This document shows, in pieces, positions 1 to 9,200 of a DNA stretch of 28,266 nucleotides. Origin of the DNA: Bacteroides sp. Lineage in GTDB: Bacteria > Bacteroidota > Bacteroidia > Bacteroidales > SM23-62. The translations under genes and the position numbers were made by a program. Under the pieces are notes generated by a model. That model was not told the origin of the DNA. It did not search any database and worked only from the letters and a program-made list of their open reading frames with translations. Every line of letters begins with the position of its first letter. The first letter of the stretch is position 1. Location of the stretch: positions 1 through 28,266 of the forward strand of contig JAUUZM010000001.1 of assembly GCA_030589965.1 (NCBI GenBank). Reading direction: 5' to 3'.

Positions 1-1368
1 CAGACTCTCAGGGATTCCAAAAAGGCAAGATGGACTGCTCTGGTTATAATGTCCTTCACCATGTTTGCAGGATACGCGTTCACAGAAGTGATCTCTCCCT
101 TGAAACCTATTATGGAACGTTCCCTTGGAATGAACAGTACGGATTATGGATTTATAACAAGTGCATATGGAGTATTTAATGTATTCCTTTTTATGCTGAT
201 AATTGTCGGCATTTTCCTCGATAAGTTTGGAATACGGGTTAGCACCATCGCATCTGTTTTAGTAATGATTGCCGGTGGAATTATTAAGTATGCTGCCTTT
301 AAGGGATTGATTGGAAGTCCGGAAGAAATGATTTCAATTTTCAATTTGCAGTTATCAACACAGGTTTTCTGGGCCGGATTCGGATTTGCACTCTTTGGAG
401 TTGGGGTTGAATATGCAGGTATAACGGTTTCAAAATCTGTAGTAAAATGGTTTAAAGGAAGAGAAATGGCCTTAGCCATGGGTATGCAGGTTTCCATTGC
501 CCGAATGGGATCGTTTGTACCCCTCGCATTTGGGGCAAAAATTGCCAGTAAATACGATGTGCCAACTACTATATTAATTGTTGTGTGCTTTTTAATCCTG
601 GGCTTATTTGGATTCCTGTATTACAACACCATGGATAAGAAATTGGACAGTCAAATCGCAGATGAATTAGACAAATCCGGTGATGATGAGTTTAAAATTT
701 CTGATATAATGGTAATTATTGGAAACCGTGGTTTTTGGCTAATTGCTTTTTTATGTGTCTTCTTCTATTCAACCGTATTCCCTTTTTATAAATACGGACC
801 TGACTTAATGGTAAATAAATTTGGAGTTAGTGAAATGTGGGCCGGTGTTTTTCCCAGTTTAGTACCCCTTGGTACCATGTTGTTAACCCCTGTTTTTGGA
901 AGTCTATACGATAAAAGAGGGAAAGGTGCTTCTATAATGATCTTGGGTGCTGTTCTTCTGATTATTGTACATGTTATTTTTTACATACCGTTTGTTACCA
1001 GTATGGTAGCAGCCTTTTTTAATGTTATACTTCTGGGTATTGCATTTTCATTAGTACCGTCTGCGATGTGGCCCTCTGTTCCGAAAATTATTCCTGAAAA
1101 ACAATTGGGAAGTGCATTCGCTTTGATTTTCTGGGTCCAGAATTTTGGATTATGGGGAGTTCCTTTGTTGGTTGGAATTGTTCTGGATAAAACTAATCCG
1201 GGAGTTGCTGAGGCAAAAAATGCAGGAGAAATGGTAAACTATGACTATCAGTCAACCTGGACCATCTTTGTTGTTCTTACAGTTTTGGCCTTACTTACTT
1301 CTTTCTGGTTAAAGGCAGAAGACAAGCGTAAAGGATACGGACTCGAATTGCCAAATATTAAAAAATAA
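1..1368 (+). CDS. MFS transporter, MFSD1-like (5' partial)
   Basis: This is a polytopic inner-membrane carrier of the major facilitator superfamily. The first in-frame ATG is at 49, but the frame is open back to base 1 and the upstream codons read LRDSKKARWTALVI, which completes the first membrane helix. The true start is therefore outside the window and 455 residues are visible. About 11-12 hydrophobic segments are seen, with a charged central loop (DKKLDSQIADELDKSGDDE) between the two six-helix halves. Several stretches recall animal MFSD1 as I remember it: KWFKGREMALAMGMQVSIARMGS-type motif after helix 4, VFPFYKYGPDLM, and AMWPSVPKIIPEKQLGSAF. MFSD1 is a lysosomal dipeptide carrier. The gene ends 6 bases before pepD, a dipeptidase, which fits uptake of small peptides. 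The MFS call is firm; the substrate is inferred. Confidence 0.9.
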   Translation, partial: QTLRDSKKARWTALVIMSFTMFAGYAFTEVISPLKPIMERSLGMNSTDYGFITSAYGVFNVFLFMLIIVGIFLDKFGIRVSTIASVLVMIAGGIIKYAAFKGLIGSPEEMISIFNLQLSTQVFWAGFGFALFGVGVEYAGITVSKSVVKWFKGREMALAMGMQVSIARMGSFVPLAFGAKIASKYDVPTTILIVVCFLILGLFGFLYYNTMDKKLDSQIADELDKSGDDEFKISDIMVIIGNRGFWLIAFLCVFFYSTVFPFYKYGPDLMVNKFGVSEMWAGVFPSLVPLGTMLLTPVFGSLYDKRGKGASIMILGAVLLIIVHVIFYIPFVTSMVAAFFNVILLGIAFSLVPSAMWPSVPKIIPEKQLGSAFALIFWVQNFGLWGVPLLVGIVLDKTNPGVAEAKNAGEMVNYDYQSTWTIFVVLTVLALLTSFWLKAEDKRKGYGLELPNIKK

Positions 1369-1374
1369 AAAGAA

Positions 1375-2835
1375 ATGAGCGCAGAAATAAAAAATCTTGA
1401 TCCCGCTGCCATGTGGGAGATCTTTTATGAGTTAACACAAATCCCAAGGCCCTCAAAGAAGGAAGAAAAAGCTGCTGAGTATGCAAAAGCTTTTGGTGAA
1501 AAACTGGGACTTGAAACCATCGTTGATACGGCTGGAAATATCATTATTAAGAAGCCCGCAAGTCCGGGGTATGAAAACCGCATAGGAGTCATCCTTCAAG
1601 GACATTTAGATATGGTGCCCCAGAAGAACTCGGATACCGATCACGATTTTGAGAAGGATCCCATCGAAGCCTACATTGATGGGGAATGGGTGACTGCAAA
1701 GGGAACCACCCTGGGAGCGGACAATGGAATGGGAGTGGCTGCTGCACTTGCTGTCATGCAGGATACAACACTGAAGCATGGTGCGGTTGAAGCTCTTTTA
1801 ACCATTGATGAAGAAACCGGAATGACCGGTGCCTTTGAACTTCAGCATGGAATCCTTAAGGGGAAGATCCTAATGAATCTTGATTCGGAGGATGAAGGGG
1901 AATTATACATAGGTTGTGCAGGTGGAATAGATGTCAGTGGCAAGCTGAGTTATTCTGAGGAAGCTGTGGAGGATGGTTCTGTTGCATTCCGGCTTTCTCT
2001 CGCCGGACTGAAAGGGGGGCATTCCGGACTGGATATTAATCTGGGAAGGGGAAACTCGAACCTTCTTCTGTGCCGCTTCATGTCTGATGCCGTTCAAAAA
2101 TTTGGGATGAGGCTTGCTGAATTCGAAGGGGGAAGCCTGAGAAATGCCATCCCTCGCGAATCTTTTGCAGTTGTTTGTGTGCCAGCTTCAGAAAAGGATG
2201 GATTTCTGTCTGCTGTCAGTGAGTATGAATCCACTTTCAAAAATGAACTGGGCAGCGTCGAACCCAGTCTCTCTTTTACAGCTGAACCGGCAGATCTTCC
2301 CGGAAGAATTATCGATAAAGCAGTCCAGGATAAACTGATTGGCATTGTATATGGTGCACCCAACGGGGTGATTCGTATGAGTGCTGATATGCCAGGGGTG
2401 GTGGAGAGCTCCTCTAACCTGGCCATTGTGAAAACCGGAAACGGGAGCATTGATATTCTTTGCCTGATCAGGAGTTCTGTGGATACTGCAAAGGACAGCC
2501 TGGCTTATTCCATTAAATCAGTGATGGAGCTGGCAGGAGCAGAGGTCACCCTTGGCGGGAGTTACCCCGGATGGAAACCTGATGTTGATTCTCCTATCCT
2601 GGTAAGCATGAAAAAGGTTTACGAGAGGGATTTCGGTAAGGTACCTGAGGTAAAGGTTATTCATGCCGGACTCGAATGTGGAATTATCGGGGATGCCTAT
2701 CCCGGACTGGATATGATTTCTTTCGGTCCAACTATTCGTTTCCCTCACTCTCCTGACGAGAAGGTTCATATTGCCAGTGTGAAGAAGTTCTGGGATTACC
2801 TGGTATTGACACTTGAAGAAATTCCGGTAGCCTGA
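1375..2835 (+). CDS. pepD: Aminoacyl-histidine dipeptidase (M20 family)
   Basis: This 486-residue cytosolic metallopeptidase belongs to the M20 PepD (peptidase D/carnosinase-type) group, which hydrolyses Xaa-His and other unblocked dipeptides using two metal ions. The visible signature residues are HLDMV (H77, D79), GADNGMG (D116, bridging Asp), DEETG (E146 catalytic, E147 metal), NLDSED and a C-terminal FPHSPDE histidine. The central lid/dimerisation domain (about residues 185-385) is present and the length is normal for the family. The start at 1375 lies 6 bases after the stop of the MFSD1-like transporter, so the two are very likely cotranscribed and form an import-and-hydrolyse pair. The gene converges on the minus-strand gene that ends at 2865. 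Confidence 0.93.
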   Translation: MSAEIKNLDPAAMWEIFYELTQIPRPSKKEEKAAEYAKAFGEKLGLETIVDTAGNIIIKKPASPGYENRIGVILQGHLDMVPQKNSDTDHDFEKDPIEAYIDGEWVTAKGTTLGADNGMGVAAALAVMQDTTLKHGAVEALLTIDEETGMTGAFELQHGILKGKILMNLDSEDEGELYIGCAGGIDVSGKLSYSEEAVEDGSVAFRLSLAGLKGGHSGLDINLGRGNSNLLLCRFMSDAVQKFGMRLAEFEGGSLRNAIPRESFAVVCVPASEKDGFLSAVSEYESTFKNELGSVEPSLSFTAEPADLPGRIIDKAVQDKLIGIVYGAPNGVIRMSADMPGVVESSSNLAIVKTGNGSIDILCLIRSSVDTAKDSLAYSIKSVMELAGAEVTLGGSYPGWKPDVDSPILVSMKKVYERDFGKVPEVKVIHAGLECGIIGDAYPGLDMISFGPTIRFPHSPDEKVHIASVKKFWDYLVLTLEEIPVA

Positions 2836-2864
2836 CTGGCTTTCAAATGAATCTTTTAGAAGAA

Positions 2865-5231
2865 TCAGTCTGTGGTTGAAATGCTGACAGTGAAATTGTC
2901 GATGAGGATATCTTTAGAGGTAGCATTGAAAAGATAAACTTTTAGCAGGGTTTTCTGTGGATGGACTGACAGGTCACATTCCAGGGCATTGAATATATGG
3001 TTCCTGCTGCTATTATCAATATTCTGTTCTCGAAGGTTAATGGAATGGTATTCCAATATTTCATCTTTTGTTTCAATTGATATTACATAGGGTAGTTTAT
3101 CTTTCTCTGCCTTTGCCCATAAACTGGATCTGATATGAATGCTAGCCGGCCAGAGGCTGTCAAGGGGCATGGTAAAGGTTGGAGAATATTCCTCCGGCTC
3201 AATTTTATAGCTAAAAGCTTCATGACGGGAGTCCGGCAGGAAACGCAGTGATTTTAGGTTTTGCCAGTTTTTATTGAGTCCCCCATAACTTAGCTTATCA
3301 CTCATCAGATTAGATTCCTCAAAAACACTGTCCATTTGGAAGAATGAATAAATACTGGAATCAGAATCATCTTCAAAATCGGTAAGCTCCCATTCAATCT
3401 TGATTTTCTTTTTATGGAATCTCATATTCGAACTCCGAAACATAATACTGTCCACTGAAGGACCCCAATTACCTGAAACAGGATCGAACAGGAATGGATT
3501 TAGCCATATCCCATCCCTGGCGTTTTTTGGTACAATCCTGTATTTTAGAATATTACCGTCGCTCAGCTTCAGGTATACATGTGAACTCTCATCCTTGTAC
3601 AGGAAGCTTTTTATTTTACCGGGCAGGTTGTTCCTGATTTTCGTTTTTGCCCTCAACAGATCCCCTTTGATTTCAGGTAATCCTATCCATTCATCCCATT
3701 GGCTTATGCCTGAACCCTCAGGATTTATTTTGACTGGAATGGACTGCTCCCGTTTTTTAAGAACCAGGAATGAGTTGTCCTTATAATACCCATGATAATT
3801 ACTGATCATACTCAGCATGGTTTTGGGTTCATCATTCAATAAATACCTGTTGTCAATACTTTCAGCCGAACCTCCGTTTAAGTCCCTTGTTGTCTTATTT
3901 AAATCCCATACAATGAACAGGGGTGCATTCTCTGAGCTGAAATGATCTGCATTTTGTTTATCCAGCCACGGAGTGTATGAGGCGTAGCTGTGAATAACCG
4001 GCCTTGGAGTCCAGTTCAATTCATTGGCCGGAATAATGGAATAATCCCAGGGATAGACATCAACCAATGAATTTCCGATCTCTTTAAGCAGATTTTCCGG
4101 AAGCCGGTTTGAAGCGAGGTTTCTTTTTGTTTCTGAGTCGGCTGATTTTTGGATTTCTGTGAAATTACCCCTGAACTCGAAGAAGTTATTTATAGCGAAA
4201 AACTCAGTATGAGATGGGAAGAAGGAGGGGAGTCGGCTGATATTCAGATAAAAAGTTGATAATCCAATGCAAATCAGGATAAAATTTAATAGGATGTTCT
4301 TTTTGTTGAAAACCAGGAATAATGCCATTAGCATGAAAACATATATGAAGAAATTTCTGACATGATAAATTTCTTCTCTGGCCATACCATGTTTCCATGC
4401 CAGGAAAATGCTCAGTGTTAGCAAGAGGCCAAAGTACCTGCCTTCCCGGTTTCTCTGAATGAATGGTATGGGTATGATGCACAACAGAAATATTATAATC
4501 AGCATCCAGTTATTATCAGGGTAATATGCCGCTGCAGCAGAATTGTCAGAAGCAAGGTTTAACATACCAATGAAATAGTGGAAGAACCCCTCAAGGGTTT
4601 GATACATTATGAACCAGGTCAGGTATAGTGTGACAAAAAAGAGAACACTATCCCTGGCCAGGGATATCCAGTTTTTATTCCGGCTGTACTCCAATATAAG
4701 GAATGAAACGCTTATTGCGACAGAGATTGTCGCCACATAAGCTTTTACATAGCATGCAAAAACCGTAAGGATAAGTCCCAGATATTTATAGTAATTCTTT
4801 TCGTTGTTAAAATAATTGAGATAGAGAATAATTATATTGACCAGTATCAACAGGAGAAAGCCGAGAAGATTTAGTAGGACCACGGACAATAAAATGGGCA
4901 GAAGTGCATCCTTTTTATTATATGTCCTGCAAAGTTCGAACAGGCCGAAGATCATACCAAACTGAAGCAGTCCGGTTACAATATATGCGACAAGTAGATT
5001 TGCATGCATGGGGTAACTGAAAAATACCAGCGGTCCATGAGGAAAAATAATATGGATACCCTGGCCGAGTCCGGTTTCAAACAAATAATTAAACACCCAT
5101 CTCAATGGAGAGTCAATGCCTATGGAAAATGCAAGATCGGGAGGTCGGAAACTTATAAGGATGAGAAGCAGGGCAATAAGGATCCTGCTTATTAGATTGA
5201 TCTGTGGATTATATCTTTCAGATACAGGCAT
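2865..5231 (-). CDS. Large membrane protein of unknown function, GT-C-like
   Basis: I do not recognise a named family for this 788-residue protein. Residues 13-330 hold about ten hydrophobic helices; the loop after helix 1 contains the motif PHGPLVFFSYP. This layout resembles GT-C-type polytopic glycosyltransferases and related uncharacterised membrane proteins, but no catalytic acidic motif is certain. Residues 340-788 are soluble and probably periplasmic. They begin with a conserved-looking block (DVYPWDYSIIPANELNW, PRPVIHSYASYTPWLD, APLFIVWD), and the last 120 residues look like a beta-sandwich. The start codon overlaps the metF stop as TGATG, so translation is probably coupled to metF, and the gene is the last of the SAM-riboswitch-controlled metH-metF transcript. 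A role linked to methionine or SAM is only a contextual inference. Confidence 0.75.
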   Translation of the reverse strand: MPVSERYNPQINLISRILIALLLILISFRPPDLAFSIGIDSPLRWVFNYLFETGLGQGIHIIFPHGPLVFFSYPMHANLLVAYIVTGLLQFGMIFGLFELCRTYNKKDALLPILLSVVLLNLLGFLLLILVNIIILYLNYFNNEKNYYKYLGLILTVFACYVKAYVATISVAISVSFLILEYSRNKNWISLARDSVLFFVTLYLTWFIMYQTLEGFFHYFIGMLNLASDNSAAAAYYPDNNWMLIIIFLLCIIPIPFIQRNREGRYFGLLLTLSIFLAWKHGMAREEIYHVRNFFIYVFMLMALFLVFNKKNILLNFILICIGLSTFYLNISRLPSFFPSHTEFFAINNFFEFRGNFTEIQKSADSETKRNLASNRLPENLLKEIGNSLVDVYPWDYSIIPANELNWTPRPVIHSYASYTPWLDKQNADHFSSENAPLFIVWDLNKTTRDLNGGSAESIDNRYLLNDEPKTMLSMISNYHGYYKDNSFLVLKKREQSIPVKINPEGSGISQWDEWIGLPEIKGDLLRAKTKIRNNLPGKIKSFLYKDESSHVYLKLSDGNILKYRIVPKNARDGIWLNPFLFDPVSGNWGPSVDSIMFRSSNMRFHKKKIKIEWELTDFEDDSDSSIYSFFQMDSVFEESNLMSDKLSYGGLNKNWQNLKSLRFLPDSRHEAFSYKIEPEEYSPTFTMPLDSLWPASIHIRSSLWAKAEKDKLPYVISIETKDEILEYHSINLREQNIDNSSRNHIFNALECDLSVHPQKTLLKVYLFNATSKDILIDNFTVSISTTD

Positions 5232-6184
5232 CAGAACACCTCTCTGGCAATTGCCCTGACGTTATCTGAGAGCCCCAGGGAATAGAAATGGATTACCGGG
5301 ACATCTCTGGCTTTTAGTTCTTTAGCCTGTACAATTCCCCATTCAATACCTACCTGCCTTGCAGCCTGGGTATCTTTGCATTTTTTAAGTTCCGTAACAA
5401 GTTCCACCGGCATCTCAATACTAAATGTCTGCGGGAGGAGATGAAGGTCATTAAGGAAGGTAATGGGTTTGATTCCCGGTATGATAGGAACCTTTATCCC
5501 TTCGCCCCTGCATAGATCTACAAAGTCAAAATACTTCTTATTGTCGAAAAACATTTGGGTAACGATATAATCTGCCCCGGCGTCAACTTTTTCTTTCAGG
5601 TATTGCAAATCAGATTTCATATTCGGGGCCTCAAAATGCTTCTCCGGGTAACCTGCAACTGCTACAGAAAAATCTGTAGGATTGGTGTTCACCTGCTCAT
5701 CCTCCAGGTAAATTCCCTTGTTCATATTTACGATTTGAGTTACAAGATCAACCGCCTGTCCATTTCCGCCAGGCTCAGGTATAAACCTTTTCTCCCCTCT
5801 TGGGGGATCCCCTCTGAGAGCCAATAGGTTATGGATTTCTAAGTAATTAAGGTCTATGAGTGCATCTTCGGTCTCTTCTCTGGTGAATGCTCCGCAAATC
5901 AAATGGGGTACCACCGTGATATTATACTTATGTTTAATGGCCGCCGATATGGCAACTGTTCCCGGGCGCTTTCTGACAATTTTCTTTTCAATTAAATTCT
6001 TTTTGATGGCTTTATAAGCTACCTCATGCTGATGGTAGGTAATATTAATATTGATAGGATTGAACTCTATCAATGGGTCAATCGCTCTGTAAAGCTTTTC
6101 TATACTGTTTCCTTTTACGGGTGGTAGTAATTCAAATGAAAAAAGGGATACTTTTGCATTTTTAATCTGGTCAATTACTTTCAT
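5231..6184 (-). CDS. metF: Methylenetetrahydrofolate reductase
   Basis: This 317-residue cytosolic flavoprotein reduces 5,10-methylene-THF to 5-methyl-THF, the methyl donor for MetH. The family features are visible: an N-terminal FSFELLPP segment (equivalent to the FEFFPP segment with the catalytic Glu), HLICGAFTREE, LLALRGDPPRG, the GYPEKH motif, ADYIVTQMFFDN and PIIPGIKPI. The length is normal for a bacterial single-domain MetF. The gene starts 51 bases after the metH stop and ends in a TGATG overlap with the downstream membrane-protein gene. Cotranscription with metH under the SAM riboswitch is likely because the gap is short and contains no convincing promoter. Confidence 0.95.
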   Translation of the reverse strand: MKVIDQIKNAKVSLFSFELLPPVKGNSIEKLYRAIDPLIEFNPININITYHQHEVAYKAIKKNLIEKKIVRKRPGTVAISAAIKHKYNITVVPHLICGAFTREETEDALIDLNYLEIHNLLALRGDPPRGEKRFIPEPGGNGQAVDLVTQIVNMNKGIYLEDEQVNTNPTDFSVAVAGYPEKHFEAPNMKSDLQYLKEKVDAGADYIVTQMFFDNKKYFDFVDLCRGEGIKVPIIPGIKPITFLNDLHLLPQTFSIEMPVELVTELKKCKDTQAARQVGIEWGIVQAKELKARDVPVIHFYSLGLSDNVRAIAREVF

Positions 6185-6206
6185 TACGGATCGGGATTTG
6201 TTATCA

Positions 6207-6222
6207 GATTTCCCAGGAAATC
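6207..6222 (-). other. Small hairpin in the metH-metF gap
   Basis: A perfect inverted repeat, GATTTC and GAAATC around a four-base loop, lies in the 51-base gap between the metH stop and the metF start. It has no T-run on either side, so it is not an obvious terminator. It may be an mRNA-processing or stability element, or chance. Confidence 0.3.
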
Positions 6223-6235
6223 CAGATGGCCTAAG

Positions 6236-9200
6236 TTATTTATAATTAAGGTTACTTGCCAGCCATTTTTCAACATTCTTGAGGTCTGTTCCTTTGCGCT
6301 GTGCATAATCCTCAGCCTGGTCCTTAGCTATTTTTCCTACGAAAAAGTATCTGGATTCAGGATTTGCAAATATCAATCCGCTTACCGAGGCGGCAGGAAA
6401 CATTGAATGACTTTCTGTCAATGAGATACCTGTTTTTTCGGTGACTTCCAGCAGCTTAAACAGGGTCTCTTTTTCAGAATGGTCCGGGCAGGCTGGGTAT
6501 CCGTGGGCAGGTCTTATCCCCTGGTATTTTTCCAGAATAAGATCTTCAAGGTTTAATTTTTCTTGTGGATTATATCCCCATAATTCCTGGCGCACTTTGA
6601 CGTGCAGCAATTCTGTAAATGCCTCGGCGAGACGATCTGCCAGGGCTTTTAGCATGATGCTGCTGTAATCATCGTGATCTTCCTGGAACTTTTTTATTTG
6701 TTCCTCAATTCCCAGTCCGGCTGTGACAGCAAAGGCCCCAAGATAATCGATCTTTCCACTTTCACGGGGTGCCAGAAAATCGGAAAGACAAAGATTCGGG
6801 GCTTTTTTGTCTTTTTTGGACTGTGATCTGAGGTTTTTAAATGTTGCCAGTACCTCGGTACGGTTTTCATCTGAGTAAACTTCGATATCATCACCAACTG
6901 AATTGGCAGGGAAAAAGCCAACGACACCGCGAGCTTTCAGTATTTTATTTTCTTCTACCCAGTCCAGCATACCCAGGGCATCATCATATAATTTCCTGGC
7001 TTCCTCACCCTGCCTGGGATCTTCCAGGATATCAGGCCACTTCCCCCTGAGCTGCCAAACAAGAAAGAAGAATATCCAGCTGATGTACTCCCTGATTTCT
7101 CCAATGGGAAAATCATCAAAAACCCGTATTCCCAGTTCAGCGGGTTTGTAGAAAGGGGAGTTGGACCAGTCAATCTTCAGAGCGTTTCTGCGTGCATCTT
7201 CCAGTGAGAGGTATTCCACCTGGCTGCCTGCACTTTTATAGTTTTCCCTCAGCTCCTTGTATTCATTTCGGATCTGTTCAACGAAGTCTGTTTTTTTTGT
7301 CTTGGAAAGTAATTGGGAGGCTACCGTTACACTTCTTGATGCATCCTTAACGTGTATTACAGGGCTGGAATAATGCTGTTCGATTTTTACAGCAGTATGT
7401 ATTTTGGATGTTGTGGCACCCCCGATCAGCAGAGGTATATCCAATCCATTTCTCTCCATTTCTGAGGCCATATGGACCATCTCTTCAAGCGACGGAGTGA
7501 TCAGTCCGCTGAGTCCAATGATATCTGCTTTCTCTTCAATGGCTGTTTGTATGATTTTCTCAGCCGGCACCATTACTCCCAGATCCTGGATCTCATAATT
7601 ATTACAGGCCAGGACCACACCGACTATGTTCTTCCCAATGTCGTGAACATCGCCTTTTACCGTGGCCATGAGGATCTTACCTGCTGTACTGATGTCACCA
7701 GATATCAATTTCTCCTCCTCGATGAAGGGCAATAGAACAGCTACAGCTTTTTTCATGACACGGGCTGATTTCACTACCTGGGGGAGAAACATTTTTCCTT
7801 CTCCAAACAGATCTCCAACGACATTCATCCCATCCATCAGTGGACCTTCGATGACCTCCAGAGCAGCTTTATATTCTCCCCTGGCTTCAAGGGTATCCTC
7901 CTCAATATGGTCAACTACTCCCTTTACAAGGGCGTGTCTCAGTCTTTCCTGTACAGAGGTTTCCCTCCATTCATCAATTTTAACTTCTTTGACGTCCTTT
8001 TGCTGAATGGTTTCGGCATGTTTTATCAGACGGTCGGTTGCATCATCTCTTCGGTTCAAAATTACGTCCTCTACCAGTTCCAGAAGATCATCCGGGATCT
8101 CATCATATACCTGCAACATTCCAGGATTTACAATTCCCATATCCAATCCAGCCTGGATAGCATGATACAGGAAAGCAGAATGCATGGCTTCGCGAACCAT
8201 GTTATTTCCCCGGAAGGAAAATGAAAGATTGCTGATCCCGCCTGAAACCCTTGCCATTGGAAGATTTTCCTTAATCCAGCGAACAGTACGAATATAATCC
8301 ACCGCATAATTATTATGCTCCTCGATCCCGGTAGCAACCGTGAGAATATTTGGATCAAAAATTATGTCTTCAGGAGGAAACCCCACATCCTCGGTCAATA
8401 TCCTGTAGGCCCGCTGACAGATTTCTATTTTTCGTTCAAATCCGGCTGCCTGGCCTTTTTCATCGAAAGCCATGACAATGGTAGCAGCACCGTAATTCCG
8501 GATTTTACCAGCCTGTTTTTTGAAGGCATCTTCTCCCTCCTTAAGGCTGATAGAATTCACAATTGCCCTGCCTTGCAAACATTTCAATCCCCCTTCAATG
8601 ACTGTCCATTTACTGGAATCTATCATTATGGGGAGTTTCGCGATGTCTGGTTCTGACATCAGAAGATTCAGGAAATTGACCATTTCCTTCTCTGTATCAA
8701 GCATGGCATCATCCAGATTCACATCGATGATTTGGGCTCCACCTTCGACCTGGTCACGGGCGATGCTGAGAGCTTCCTCGTATTTTTCTTCCCGGATAAG
8801 GCGGGCAAATTTTCTGGAACCGCTGACGTTTGTACGTTCACCAATATTAATAAAATTACTACCAGGGTATATGGTAAGGGCTTCCAGACCACTGAGCTTG
8901 AGTCCTCTTTCCACTAGCGGGGGAACCCTTCCTGCTGCATTATCTGCCACATTTCTGAACGCTTCAATATGCTCTGGTCTTGTACCACAGCAACCACCTA
9001 TAATATTGACAAAACCATTATCTGTAAAATCTTTTAGATAGGAGGCCATTTCTTCGGGTCCCTGGTCATACTCCCCGAACTGATTGGGGAGTCCGGCGTT
9101 AGGATAAACGCTCACATAATGATCCGTTTTACCCGAAAGTTCTTCAAGGTATGGTCTCATTTCAACCGCTCCAAGACTGCAATTCAGTCCAACTGCCAAA

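Noticed and set aside
2831..2842. Small AGCC/GGCT stem at the pepD stop as a terminator
   Set aside because: It has only four base pairs, no T-run, and includes the stop codon; too weak to call.
8520..9041. Open frame of 173 codons on the plus strand within metH
   Set aside because: It lies wholly antisense to conserved metH sequence, has serine-rich composition typical of a shadow frame and has no recognisable domain.
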